Origin: Aminobacter anthyllidis
GTDB lineage: Bacteria > Pseudomonadota > Alphaproteobacteria > Rhizobiales > Rhizobiaceae
Assembly (NCBI RefSeq): GCF_018555685.1
Contig: NZ_JAFLWW010000017.1
Span: forward strand, 1 to 64,000
Length of the DNA: 64,000 bases
Direction of reading: 5' to 3'
The position numbers were made by a program, and so were the translations under genes. The notes beneath the pieces are model-generated. The model was not told the origin of the DNA, did not search any database, and saw nothing but the letters and a program-made list of their open reading frames with translations. Positions 8,049 through 16,655 of the stretch are shown one piece after another. Within the stretch, counting starts at the first letter, position 1. The number at the start of each line of letters is the position of its first letter.

Positions 8049-9098
8049 ATGTCTGCCGATCGGCAGTGTCTTCTGGTCCTGGGCATGCACCGCTCCGGGA
8101 CAAGCGCGCTCACGCGCATGCTCGGGCTCCTAGGCATCGATCTGCCGAAAACGCCGCTGGGCGGCAACGAAACCAACATCATCGGTCACTGGGAACCGAC
8201 GCCTGTCGTCCATCTCAATGACCGGATCCTTGCTGCGGCGGGATCCAGTTGGCACGATTTCAGGCCGGTCGATTCCCGCTGGTTTCAATCAGTTGAGGCA
8301 CAGCAGTTCCGCAGCGAAGCTTGCACGATCCTCGAGGCTGAGTTCGGTGGAACAGGCCCCTTTGTGATCAAGGAACCGCGCATCTGCCGCCTGTCGACAT
8401 TCTGGATCGATGTTTTCGGGCAGATGAACGTCAGCCCGGTCTTTGTCTTGCCGATCAGAAATCCGCTGGAGGTGGCGGCATCGCTCAAGATCCGCAACGG
8501 AATCGAACCAGGCATCAGCCACCTGCTCTGGCTGCGCCACGTCCTTGAAGCCGAACTTGCCACACGGGGCCGGCCGCGTGTCTTCACGACCTATGATGAA
8601 CTGCTCGGCGACTGGCGCCAGTTGGCCGGGAAGATGCAGGCGGTCCTGGCCCTCGATTGGCCGCGCGCGATCAGTGACGCCAGCCACGATGTCGACGCCT
8701 TGCTGTCGGATTCTCATCGACACCACCGCGAGCCACCGGCTCGATTGTTCGAGGATCCGGTCCCTGGCGGCCTGCGCAAGGCGTTCGAAATCGTCGACCG
8801 CTGGGCAAGCAGCGGCGAAAACAGCGATGATTTTGCGGAGCTCGACCGGATCAAGGCGGAATTTGAGGAGGCCTCGTTCCTGGTCGCTGCTGCAGTCGCG
8901 TCTTCGGCAGCAGAAAGCCGACAGCTGGCCGATTCCCAGGCGCAATTGGCAAGCAGCCGGCAGCAGCTGTCGGCCGTGCAGGAACAGCTGGCAATGACCA
9001 ATCAGCAACTGGCCAGTCAGCATCGCGAGATAGAACTGATCGCGAAACAATTGGACATTCTGAAATGGCGCAGACCCAGGCTGGGTTGGCGGAAATAG
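8049..9098 (+). CDS. Sulfotransferase family protein with C-terminal coiled coil
   Basis: Predicted to transfer sulfate from PAPS to a carbohydrate or lipid. The N-terminal LVLGMHRSGTSALTRML segment is the 5'-phosphosulfate-binding loop. Later FVIKEPRICRL and VLPIRNPLEVAASL match the 3'-phosphate-binding strand and helix of bacterial sulfotransferases. The last 60 residues are Gln/Ser-rich heptads (AQLASSRQQL, VQEQLAMTNQQL) predicted to be coiled coil. The ATG at 8049 starts just before the P-loop; upstream in-frame starts add 29 residues with no homologous look. It neighbours two glycosyltransferase genes, which suggests a sulfated surface glycan. Confidence 0.82.
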   Translation: MSADRQCLLVLGMHRSGTSALTRMLGLLGIDLPKTPLGGNETNIIGHWEPTPVVHLNDRILAAAGSSWHDFRPVDSRWFQSVEAQQFRSEACTILEAEFGGTGPFVIKEPRICRLSTFWIDVFGQMNVSPVFVLPIRNPLEVAASLKIRNGIEPGISHLLWLRHVLEAELATRGRPRVFTTYDELLGDWRQLAGKMQAVLALDWPRAISDASHDVDALLSDSHRHHREPPARLFEDPVPGGLRKAFEIVDRWASSGENSDDFAELDRIKAEFEEASFLVAAAVASSAAESRQLADSQAQLASSRQQLSAVQEQLAMTNQQLASQHREIELIAKQLDILKWRRPRLGWRK

Positions 9099-9131
9099 CC
9101 GCCTCTCTTCAGACCTTTTCAGGGACCAGCC

Positions 9132-10112
9132 ATGTGGCCATTTCGCCGCCGTAAGGCGACTACTTCCAACCTGCCCGAGGCCCAGCTTTCGGCTGGTCTG
9201 GACGTCGAGTTCGTGCTTGTCGCCGAAGCGGGAACTCTTGAGCGCCAGGCGCTTCTCCTATGCGAAAGCCTGCGCCGGTTCGCTGGCAAATACGCGCGCT
9301 GCCCGATCACCGTCGCGTCGCCGAGAGCAGACCGCCGACCATCGCGGGAGACTTTGACAAGTCTCGGGCGACTGGGCTGCGTTTACCTCCCGCTGGACAT
9401 CAAGAGTGTCGAGCCCGAGTACGGAACGACGTTCCGAATGTACGTTTCAACCGAAGCGGAGAAGATTTCCACGGCGGACACGCTGGTCGTCATGGACAGT
9501 GACATGCTGTTCTGTCGCGAACCGGACCTGGCCCTGGACGGTGCGGCGGCTGCCCTTCGGCCCGTCGACGTCAAGGGCATGTGCACATACGGTCGCGACG
9601 ACCCAAGGGACGGATACTGGCAGGCCCTTTGCCAGACCGTCGGCGTCGACTACGACCAGGTGCCGATGGTTCAGACCACCATCGACAAGGCTATGGTCAA
9701 GGCAAGCTACAATGGCGGCCTCGTGGTGGTGCGCCGACAGGACCGCATCTTCGAACGCACGCTCGGCTATTTCGAACGCTCGGTTGCGGCAAAGATCGCA
9801 CCGAATGTCAGCCACCGCATCGAGGCCGGCCATGGCGTCGTTTCCGGCCGAGGTAGCGAACTGTGGGGCAGCTCGCAGGCCTGCCTGTCGCTGGCGATAT
9901 GGGGCAGCGGCCTGACCGTGCGCACGCTTTCCGAACCGCACAACTATCCGCTCCATCTGTTTGACCAGATGTCCGCCGAACAGCAACGCCTGCCGCTTTC
10001 GATCATCCACTACCACGACGTCTTCGCAAAGGCGCCGGCCCTCAATCCGCTCCTGAACGGATCGACGGATCTGCCCGCGGATTTCCGTATTTGGCTCGAA
10101 GGCAAGGCCTGA
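9132..10112 (+). CDS. Glycosyltransferase-like protein (nucleotide-diphospho-sugar transferase fold)
   Basis: A 326-aa cytosolic protein with a DxD motif in the expected place after a hydrophobic strand (TLVVMDSDMLFC, D122/D124), a preceding region typical of GT-A folds, and a later SYNGGLVVVRR segment like that of GT8/GT77-type enzymes. I would not assign a CAZy family. It starts 33 nt after the sulfotransferase stop with an AGGGA site 6 nt before ATG, so the two are probably co-transcribed and may modify the same glycan. Confidence 0.7.
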   Translation: MWPFRRRKATTSNLPEAQLSAGLDVEFVLVAEAGTLERQALLLCESLRRFAGKYARCPITVASPRADRRPSRETLTSLGRLGCVYLPLDIKSVEPEYGTTFRMYVSTEAEKISTADTLVVMDSDMLFCREPDLALDGAAAALRPVDVKGMCTYGRDDPRDGYWQALCQTVGVDYDQVPMVQTTIDKAMVKASYNGGLVVVRRQDRIFERTLGYFERSVAAKIAPNVSHRIEAGHGVVSGRGSELWGSSQACLSLAIWGSGLTVRTLSEPHNYPLHLFDQMSAEQQRLPLSIIHYHDVFAKAPALNPLLNGSTDLPADFRIWLEGKA

Positions 10113-10270
10113 ACCCTCGCCGGCGGCAACGCTACCGAAAGCAATTTGGCACGCGCCTGGCGGCCTCGACGGCCCGCCGTGCCGCGCCTCAATCCATCGA
10201 TCTAATTGACCCAAGGAAAACATCAGCGACTATTGCAGAGGGCTAGATCAGACAGCGGGCGGTGCTTGGC

Positions 10271-10489
10271 ATGACAATTCAACTATCTTACTCACAACGG
10301 GAAGTGCGGAAAGAATTGCTGCACCGGCGCGAAACTTATTTCGCGATACAAAAAATCCTCTCAAAGCCGGCGCGAGACGACGAAGAAGATGGCAATCTGG
10401 AATGCATCCATTGCCATCATCGCTTCAATGGCGTCACAGCGGCCGCCTGGAAATTCGGGCTCTGCGACGATTGCCTGCATCACGACTGA
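10271..10489 (+). CDS. Small zinc-ribbon-like protein
   Basis: A 72-aa protein with two Cys pairs (CIHCHHRF and GLCDDC) that could bind one zinc ion, preceded by a basic helix (REVRKELLHRRE). The function is unknown. An alternative GTG start at 10262 would add three residues. No ribosome site is strong. It sits alone between the glycosyltransferase and the desaturase. Confidence 0.55.
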   Translation: MTIQLSYSQREVRKELLHRRETYFAIQKILSKPARDDEEDGNLECIHCHHRFNGVTAAAWKFGLCDDCLHHD

Positions 10490-10808
10490 GTGTCTGACAT
10501 AGCGCGGCTCCTCTGAGAGCGGGCCTGTGGCGAGAGCTGGGCGGCCGGCCCGTAACGGCGCTGGCTTTCATCGCCGACCTGGACAGACATTTTTCGGCCT
10601 GGCGGTCCGTCCCTCCCCGGCGATCCGGCCACCGTTGCACCTGCCATGGCGACAGGCCGTGACCGACTGGCTGGTCACCCCCACGCGCATATTTCGCGCC
10701 GGTCCCGAACTTGACTTGACCATGGATTAGAAACTGCGCAACGTCGCTCGAAAATGGAGGAGGTGGCCCGATCGCGGGGAGTGCGATCCGCCGCCATGGG
10801 GAGCAAGC
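10490..10808 (+). other. 319-nt spacer upstream of the desaturase gene
   Basis: Apart from short shadow frames I see no gene. The stretch 10700-10760 is AT-richer and contains TTGACTTGACCATGG about 95 nt before the ATG, which may carry a promoter -35-like TTGACT. A GGAGGAGG purine run at 10755-10761 is too far (about 45 nt) to serve the annotated ATG. Confidence 0.35.
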
Positions 10809-11732
10809 ATGTCCGACCAGACCGCGGAGTCGTCCGCCACACCCGCCTTTACGCGTCAGCCGCTGCTGGCGCGTATCGACTGGCTCAATGTCAGCGGCCT
10901 CGCCTTCTATCATCTCGTGGCGCTCTATGCCTTGCTGCCCTGGTTCTTCAGCTGGACCGGCGTCGTCCTCTGCATCGCCGGCATCTATGTCTTCGGCACG
11001 CTCGGCATCAATCTCTGCTACCATCGCCTGCTCACCCATCGCGGCTTCGCTTGCCCGAAATGGCTGGAGCACGGGCTGGCGATCATCGCCGTTTGCGCCT
11101 TCCAGGATACGCCGGCGCGCTGGGTGGCCGTGCATCGCCGCCACCATGAGCATGCCGACGAAGAGCCAGACCCGCACAGCCCGGTCATCAACTTCCTGTG
11201 GGCCCATGTCGGCTGGCTGATGGTCAAGTCGCCCGACATGGAGCGCATGCAGATCTACGCGCGCTACGCCAAGGACATCGTCCGCGACCCGTTCTACCGC
11301 AAGCTCGACAAGCCGCATGTCTATCTCGGCATCATCCTGGCGTCGTGGGCGGCGTTTTTCGGCGGCGGCGTGGCCGCCAGCCTGATCGCCGGCGGGACGA
11401 CGGGCGAAGCCGTGCAGTTCGGCCTCAGCCTGCTGGTCTGGGGCGTGTTCCTGCGCACCGTCATTACCTGGCACATCACCTGGTCGGTCAATTCGGTCAC
11501 CCATGTCTGGGGCTACCGCAACTACGAGACGTCAGACGATAGCACCAACAACGTCGTCGTCGGCCTGCTCAGCAATGGCGAGGGCTGGCACAACAACCAC
11601 CATGCCGACCCGCGCTCGGCGCGCCACGGCCACAAGTGGTGGGAGTTCGACATCACCTACCTGTCGATCCGGCTGCTCGGCGTGCTGGGACTTGCGAGCA
11701 AGATCGCCGAGCCAAGGCGGCACGGCCACTAG
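10809..11732 (+). CDS. Acyl-CoA / fatty-acid desaturase (delta-9 type)
   Basis: An integral membrane di-iron enzyme introducing a cis double bond into acyl chains. All three histidine boxes are present: HRLLTH (72-77), HRRHH (109-113) and HNNHH (about 263-267). They are separated by hydrophobic helix pairs (YHLVALYALLPWFF, GVVLCIAGIYVFG, ILASWAAFFGGGVAASL). The 307-aa length matches bacterial delta-9 desaturases without a cytochrome b5 domain. A GAGCAAGC purine stretch precedes the ATG. It probably adjusts membrane fluidity. A strong terminator follows. Confidence 0.9.
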   Translation: MSDQTAESSATPAFTRQPLLARIDWLNVSGLAFYHLVALYALLPWFFSWTGVVLCIAGIYVFGTLGINLCYHRLLTHRGFACPKWLEHGLAIIAVCAFQDTPARWVAVHRRHHEHADEEPDPHSPVINFLWAHVGWLMVKSPDMERMQIYARYAKDIVRDPFYRKLDKPHVYLGIILASWAAFFGGGVAASLIAGGTTGEAVQFGLSLLVWGVFLRTVITWHITWSVNSVTHVWGYRNYETSDDSTNNVVVGLLSNGEGWHNNHHADPRSARHGHKWWEFDITYLSIRLLGVLGLASKIAEPRRHGH

Positions 11733-11760
11733 CGCCTGCGCGGTATCAGGCGGAAAAAGA

Positions 11761-11797
11761 AATCGCCGGCGAAGCTTGGCTTGCCGGCGATCTTTTT
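11761..11797 (+). terminator. Rho-independent terminator of the desaturase gene
   Basis: The stem ATCGCCGGC / GCCGGCGAT, with a loop containing AAGCTTGGCTT, is followed by CTTTTTT. It lies 29 nt after the desaturase stop and between convergent genes. Confidence 0.85.
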
Positions 11798-11817
11798 TGA
11801 GTTCTTGTGGCGCTTCG

Positions 11818-12072
11818 CTACGCCTGTTTTACCAGCCTGAGCAGCACAAGCAGGATCACCGCACCTATCGTCGCGTGGATGATGGCGGCGACGATGCCGG
11901 AGCCAAGGCTGATGCCGATGGCCGGAAACAGCCAGCCGGCAATCAGCGCGCCGACGATACCGACGACGATGTTGCCGATGAGGCCAAAGCCGTAGCCCTT
12001 GACGAGCTGGCCGGCGAGCCAGCCGGCAACCGCACCGACGAGAAGGAAGATAAGCAGGCTTTCGATACCCAT
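11818..12072 (-). CDS. GlsB/YeaQ/YmgE-family stress-response membrane protein
   Basis: 84 aa with three hydrophobic helices and the repeated Gly-rich GxxxGxxxG pattern of the family (LVGAVAGWLAGQLVKG, GIVGALIAGWLF, IIHATIGAVILLVLL). Members are small inner-membrane proteins often induced by osmotic or envelope stress; their molecular role is not settled. A well-placed GGAGA lies before the ATG. Confidence 0.88.
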   Translation of the reverse strand: MGIESLLIFLLVGAVAGWLAGQLVKGYGFGLIGNIVVGIVGALIAGWLFPAIGISLGSGIVAAIIHATIGAVILLVLLRLVKQA

Positions 12073-12184
12073 ATGATCTCTCCTGTTTCGCGCATCGGCC
12101 CGGAACCCCGCACAGGTTTTCGGAAAGCTCGATACGCTGGTTCAACGACATTGCGCGTCCATCTGGACCCGCGGCAGTGCAGGA

Positions 12185-12373
12185 TCAGGCGATGGCCGTT
12201 GTCTGGTCGTCGACGGTGGCACCCGGTGCGTTCTTCTTGATCGACTCGATTGCCTTCAGCGCCGATGCCTTGGCCGCGTAGCCTTCCGAACCGAACATCA
12301 CCTCGCCGTTGGACGCCCTGAAGCGGAACCGAAACTCGCCGCCCTTGTCCTTGTAGACCTCGAATTTATACAT
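12185..12373 (-). CDS. DUF1508 (YegP-like) family protein
   Basis: A 62-aa protein made of a single DUF1508 unit. The pattern FEVYKDKGGEFRFRFRASNGEVMFGSEGY followed by a helix with A..AI.SIKKNAP is diagnostic. E. coli YegP carries two such units. The function is unknown. GGCAAGGCG precedes the ATG weakly. Confidence 0.85.
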   Translation of the reverse strand: MYKFEVYKDKGGEFRFRFRASNGEVMFGSEGYAAKASALKAIESIKKNAPGATVDDQTTAIA

Positions 12374-12469
12374 CGCCTTGCCTCATGTTGCCGGCCCACG
12401 ACTCACGCCGGTGACGGAATCGTCGCATGACCCGCCGGGCGAAGTCCATCGTGCCCGAATTGGAGCTTT

Positions 12470-12973
12470 TCAGCCGTCCCTGTCGGTCAGGCAGATGTGG
12501 CAGCAGCCGGAGCCATGGCCCGGCGTCCAGGTGACATTGTCGAAGCGCACGCCGGTCGCCTCGAACAGGCCGCGGTCGAAAGCGCCGGCGATCCGGCACA
12601 AGGTGGCAAGCCTGTCGTCGCCGACACCTGCGCCGACCCAGGCATCCTTGAGCGGGCAGCGCTTGACCTTGAAAGCGATGTGGTGATCGCTGCGCTCGAC
12701 ATCGGTCGGATACATGCGCCCGCCATCCGGGCTGACGGCCAGGAAGGCCTCGCCGATGGCGCGCGCGTCGTTGGGCCCGAAGCTGGAGAAGGCCACCTCG
12801 GCCACCTCGCGGCCGCGCTTTTCGATCGCCCGGATCAGTATCTCCTCAGCCTTGTCGTCGCCGAGTTCGGCGGCGAGTTCGTCGAGCATCAACCGGTATA
12901 GGTCGGCGCGGTTGCGGAAGGCCGCATCGAGTTCGGCAGCGAGTTTTTCCGCCCTGATGGCATGTTCGGTCAC
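12470..12973 (-). CDS. L-2-amino-thiazoline-4-carboxylic acid hydrolase family protein
   Basis: The family (named for the ATC hydrolase of Pseudomonas, which opens the thiazoline ring on the route to L-cysteine) is recognised from the helical N-terminal half, the central EVAFSSFGPNDARAIGEAF region and the Cys-rich end (CPLKDAW, then GSGCCHICLTD). 167 aa is somewhat short of some members. Its start overlaps the upstream ABC ATPase stop by 4 nt, so it is translationally coupled to a peptide-type importer. Import and hydrolysis of a small cyclic amino-acid derivative is a plausible joint role. Many members are annotated only by homology, so the substrate is not certain. Confidence 0.75.
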   Translation of the reverse strand: MTEHAIRAEKLAAELDAAFRNRADLYRLMLDELAAELGDDKAEEILIRAIEKRGREVAEVAFSSFGPNDARAIGEAFLAVSPDGGRMYPTDVERSDHHIAFKVKRCPLKDAWVGAGVGDDRLATLCRIAGAFDRGLFEATGVRFDNVTWTPGHGSGCCHICLTDRDG

Positions 12974-13761
12974 GAAACGGTCTCCTTGGAAACAGGCAGT
13001 TCGGGCGTAGCCGCCACCAGCGCCTTGCCGGTAGCCGAGACTGGTGCCGCGATCACCGCCCGCGCCGCACCCTGTTCGACGATCCTGCCGCCATCCATGA
13101 TGGCGATGCGGTGAGCAATGGCACGCACCGCGCCGAGATCGTGCGAGATGAAAAGATAGGCGATGCCCTGCTCGCGCTGCAGCTCGGCGAGCAGGCGCAG
13201 GATGTCGGCGCGCACCAGCACATCGAGCGCCGACACCGCCTCGTCGAGCACGATCAGCGACGGCCTCGTAGCAAGCGCGCGCGCGATCGCCACGCGCTGG
13301 CGTTGGCCGCCCGAAATCTCGTGCACGGCGCGGCCAGCGAGTTCCGCCGACAGGCCGACACGCGCCAACAGTGCGGCAATCGCCTTTGGTCGTTCGCTCC
13401 TGTCGACCACGCCGTGGATGCGCAGCGGGTCATCGAGCAGACGCGCCACCGTCGCGCGCGGATTGAAAGCCGCCTGCGGGTCCTGGAATACCATCTGCAA
13501 CTTTGCACGCACCGCGCGCAGCGCAGGCCCCCGCAGCGCCAGCAGGTCCTGCCCCTGGAAATGGACGCTGCCCGCATCGGCCTCGACGAGCCGCAGCAGG
13601 ATGCGCGCCACAGTCGACTTGCCGCTGCCGGACGGGCCGACGAGCGCCAGGGTTTCGCCCGCCGCAATGGAAAAGCCGACGCCATCGAGCGCAGCAAAGT
13701 TCTTGCCGCCGCGCGAAAAACGCTTGGACAGGCCCTCGACCCCAAGCAGTGGCGCGCTCAT
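12970..13761 (-). CDS. Peptide-type ABC transporter ATP-binding protein (DppF-like)
   Basis: An ATPase subunit that drives import through the two permeases encoded upstream. Walker A (GPSGSGKST), Q-loop (VFQDPQAAFNPR), signature (HEISGGQRQRVAIARAL), Walker B (LIVLDEAVSALD) and switch His (LFISHDLG) are intact. 263 aa is at the short end of the DppF type; the C-terminal oligopeptide extension is brief. It overlaps the previous ATPase gene and the following hydrolase gene by 4 nt each. Confidence 0.9.
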   Translation of the reverse strand: MSAPLLGVEGLSKRFSRGGKNFAALDGVGFSIAAGETLALVGPSGSGKSTVARILLRLVEADAGSVHFQGQDLLALRGPALRAVRAKLQMVFQDPQAAFNPRATVARLLDDPLRIHGVVDRSERPKAIAALLARVGLSAELAGRAVHEISGGQRQRVAIARALATRPSLIVLDEAVSALDVLVRADILRLLAELQREQGIAYLFISHDLGAVRAIAHRIAIMDGGRIVEQGAARAVIAAPVSATGKALVAATPELPVSKETVS

Positions 13762-14528
13762 GCGCCGGCCCCCAAGGCGGCACCCAGCCCCAGATGGGCG
13801 CCGAGCAGGGCGCGGGTGTAGTCGCTCACCGGTGCCGCGATCAGGTCGCCCGTTGCCGCCAGCTCAACCATCCGGCCATGCCGGAACACGGCGATGCGGT
13901 CGGCCAGGTTGGCAGCCAGCGCGATGTCGTGGCTGACGAACAACAGGGCCATGCCGTCTTCGTCGACAAGGCGGCGGATCAGCGCCACGATCTCGGCCTG
14001 GACAATGGTGTCGAGCGCACTCGTCGCCTCGTCGGCAATCAACAGCCGTGGCCCCGCCGCAATCGCCGCGGCAATCGCCACGCGCTGCTTTTGCCCGCCC
14101 GAGAGCTGATGCGGATAAGCGCTGGCCAGCAGCGCCGGCTCGGGCAGCCTGACCCGGTCGAGCAGCTCGCCAGCCAGGCGCCGCGCTGCAGGCCACGCCA
14201 TGTCGAGATTGACATGCGCCACCTCGGCGACCTGGTCGCCAACTGAAATGACAGGGTCGAGGCTCGATGCCGGGTCCTGGAAGACAAAGCCGATGTCGCG
14301 TCCGTTTCGCGCAACCCGTCCCAGTTCCGGCCAGGTGACCTTGCCTTGGAGGGTGGCCGTTGGCGGCAGAAGCGCGGCGACAGCCCGCGCCAGCGTGCTC
14401 TTGCCCGAGCCACTCTCGCCGATGATCGCCAGCCGCTCGCCGGCGCCGAGGTCGAGGTCGACGCCGTCGAGCGCCTGGACATTGTTGCCGTAGCGGACAC
14501 CAAGCCCGCGAATGCTGAGCAGCGGCAT
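13758..14528 (-). CDS. Peptide-type ABC transporter ATP-binding protein (DppD-like)
   Basis: A second ATPase of the same importer, with Walker A ([14 protein letters not shown]), Q-loop (FVFQDPASSLDP), signature (HQLSGGQKQRVAIAAAI), Walker B (LLIADEATSALD) and H-loop (FVSHD). The start is the ATG in a TGATG overlap with the permease stop; a longer open frame upstream is only the shadow of the permease gene. It is 256 aa and lacks much of the usual C-terminal oligopeptide domain. Confidence 0.9.
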   Translation of the reverse strand: MPLLSIRGLGVRYGNNVQALDGVDLDLGAGERLAIIGESGSGKSTLARAVAALLPPTATLQGKVTWPELGRVARNGRDIGFVFQDPASSLDPVISVGDQVAEVAHVNLDMAWPAARRLAGELLDRVRLPEPALLASAYPHQLSGGQKQRVAIAAAIAAGPRLLIADEATSALDTIVQAEIVALIRRLVDEDGMALLFVSHDIALAANLADRIAVFRHGRMVELAATGDLIAAPVSDYTRALLGAHLGLGAALGAGA

Positions 14529-15355
14529 CAGGCGTTCCCCCGCCTGGTGGCCGCGCTTTCGACGATGCCCTCGCCGGCCAGGTAGACGCCAAGCACGGCG
14601 AGCACCAAGGCGATGCCTGGGATGATCGAAAGGAACGGCGCCGAGCGCAACACCGCCCTGCCCTCCGCGATCATCCCGCCCCAGGTGACGCGGTTGGGAT
14701 CGCCGAGGCCGAGGAAGGACAGCGCTGCCTCGGTCAGGATGGCGGCAGCCACGATCACCGACGACAGCGCCAGCACCGGCGGCAATGCGTTGGGCAGTAT
14801 CTCGCGGAAGGCGATCTCGATGGGGTGCATGCCGATGACGCGCGCCGAGGCGACGTAATCGCGCTCGCGGATCGACAGCACTTCGGCACGCGCGATGCGC
14901 GCCGGCCCGGTCCAGGCGCTGAGCGAGATCGCCACCACGACGACGCCAAGCGAAGGACCGACGACGCTGACCAGCGCCAGCGACAGCAGGAAACCCGGTA
15001 CGGTCTGGAACGCGTCGGTGATGCGCATCAGCGCCTCGTCGACAAGCCCGCCGGCAAAACCGGCGACGGTGCCTATGACACTGCCGACGAGGATCGATGC
15101 GGCAGCCGCAGCAAGCCCGACGGCCAGCGAGGTGCGCGCGCCATGGAACAGCCCGGCCAGCACGTCGCGGCCGAGCCTGTCGGTGCCGAGCGGCAGCGCC
15201 CAGTCCTGAAACGGCCGCAGCAAGGGCGCCCCGGCAATCGACAGCGGATCGCGCGGAAACAGCACCGGTGCCAACAGCACCATCAGCACCAGGCAGCCGA
15301 GAATGGCGAAGCCGGCCACGGCCTCGGGCGTGCGGAACAGGCGACGCAGGCTCAT
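14528..15355 (-). CDS. Peptide-type ABC transporter permease (DppC-like)
   Basis: An inner-membrane permease of 275 aa. An N-terminal helix (VAGFAILGCLVLMVLLAPVLF) is followed by the typical FPRDPLS and GTDRLGRDVLAGLFHGAR motifs and the EAA loop region (SARVIGMHPIEIAFREILPNAL), which contacts the ATPases. It forms the transmembrane channel with the gene starting at 16338. It overlaps that gene by 4 nt. Confidence 0.9.
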   Translation of the reverse strand: MSLRRLFRTPEAVAGFAILGCLVLMVLLAPVLFPRDPLSIAGAPLLRPFQDWALPLGTDRLGRDVLAGLFHGARTSLAVGLAAAAASILVGSVIGTVAGFAGGLVDEALMRITDAFQTVPGFLLSLALVSVVGPSLGVVVVAISLSAWTGPARIARAEVLSIRERDYVASARVIGMHPIEIAFREILPNALPPVLALSSVIVAAAILTEAALSFLGLGDPNRVTWGGMIAEGRAVLRSAPFLSIIPGIALVLAVLGVYLAGEGIVESAATRRGNA

Positions 15356-16338
15356 GCGTTCGCCTCGCTCGCGCCGACGCGCGGGTCGAGCGTTGCATAG
15401 GCGATGTCGACAAGCAGGTTGATGACAATCACCAGCACCGCGCTGACGAGGATGATGCCGATCAGCAGCGGCGTGTCGCGCGCGCCGACCGCCTCCTGCG
15501 CCAGCCGGCCAAGACCGGGGATAGAAAACACGCTTTCAATGACGACGCTGCCGCCGAGCATCGCCGCCGACTGCAAGCCGAGCATGGTGACCAGCGGCAA
15601 CAGCGCGTTGCGCGCGACATGGCGCCAGACGATGCGCCGCCGGCCAATGCCTCGGGCACGCGCGGCAAGGGTGAAATCCATGCGCCAGACTTCGGCCATG
15701 CCGGCGCGCATCATCCTGAGGTAGAGCGCGAGATAGATGATGCCGAGGCTGGTCACCGGCAGCACGAGATGGCGGGCGATGTCGAGCACGCGCGAAAAAC
15801 CGGTCTTGCCGGAAGCGATGGTTTCCATGCCGGCGAGCGGCAGCCAGCGCAGCTGCACCGAAAAGACGATCGTCAGCACCAGCGCCAGCCAGAAGCCGGG
15901 TACGGCATAGAGCGCCAGTGAGCCGACCGACAACAGCCGGTCGCGCAGACTGCCGGGGCGCGAGCCGGCGACGATGCCAAGGGCTGTGCCGAGGAAGAAC
16001 GACAGCGCCGTGGCAGCACCCATCAAAAGCAGCGTGTTGGGCAGCCGCTCCAGCACCACTGACAGCACCGGCCGCGACAGCGCGACAGAATGGCCAAGAT
16101 CGAGATGCAACAGCGCCCAGAGATAGGCGGCAAGCCGCGTCATGGGCGAGGCATCGAGCCCCCAGCTCTGGCGCAGCGCCTCGATCATGCCGGCGTCGCC
16201 GCCGACCGAGGCGACATAGGCGTCGACCGCATCGCCTGGGGCGGCTTCAAGCAACAGGAAAGAGCCGACGACAACGATCAACAGCACCGGGATGCTGCCG
16301 ACCAAACGGCGTTTCAGGAGGCGCCAGGCGCGGTTCAT
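15352..16338 (-). CDS. Peptide-type ABC transporter permease (DppB-like)
   Basis: An inner-membrane permease of 328 aa. It has the N-terminal helix VGSIPVLLIVVVGSFLLLEAAPGD, further helices, and the EAA motif near ARARGIGRRRIVWRHVARNALLP. The ATG at 16338 gives the family-type start MNRAWRLLKRRLVG; the longer open frame upstream crosses repeat DNA. It is separated from its presumed binding protein gene by a 317-nt spacer filled with repeats. Confidence 0.88.
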   Translation of the reverse strand: MNRAWRLLKRRLVGSIPVLLIVVVGSFLLLEAAPGDAVDAYVASVGGDAGMIEALRQSWGLDASPMTRLAAYLWALLHLDLGHSVALSRPVLSVVLERLPNTLLLMGAATALSFFLGTALGIVAGSRPGSLRDRLLSVGSLALYAVPGFWLALVLTIVFSVQLRWLPLAGMETIASGKTGFSRVLDIARHLVLPVTSLGIIYLALYLRMMRAGMAEVWRMDFTLAARARGIGRRRIVWRHVARNALLPLVTMLGLQSAAMLGGSVVIESVFSIPGLGRLAQEAVGARDTPLLIGIILVSAVLVIVINLLVDIAYATLDPRVGASEANA

Positions 16339-16655
16339 CAGCCGACCCTCCCCCTTGCGGGGGTCCGAAGGACGGGCGAGACCCGTGGCTCGCCCCGATG
16401 CGTCGCCCGAAGGGGCCGCGTGGGGGTTGCCGGAGTGAAGGAGTTCCCCCCGCCCCTGGCCTCTCCCCACAAGACGGAGGAGAATACTCGCGCCGCCCCG
16501 ACTGCCAAGACGAGCGGCCACGCACTTGAAGGGCGCGCAGCAGCCAGTCCCCCTCCCCCTTGTGGGGAGGGGGTAGGGGTGTGGGTAAATTCAGGCACTG
16601 CGATTTCGAAAGGCATGCTCAGTAACGGATCATCATCCCAACTGGAACGATGATG
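16339..16655. repeat. Repeat-filled spacer inside an ABC transporter operon
   Basis: This 317-nt stretch holds no gene. It contains a CCCTCCCCCTTGCGGG element at about 16347, a degenerate copy at about 16445-16490, and a clear copy of the CCCCTTGTGGGGAGGGG palindrome core at 16548-16590, plus a small hairpin (CATCATC 16631-16637 / GATGATG 16649-16655) touching the binding-protein stop codon. These structures probably lower read-through from the binding-protein gene into the permease genes. Confidence 0.7.

Noticed and set aside
13758-15428. A 556-aa open frame on the minus strand covering a permease and an ATPase
   Set aside because: Only its last 256 residues are a real ATPase; the rest is the shadow of the DppC-like permease, which has clear helices and the EAA motif in its own frame.
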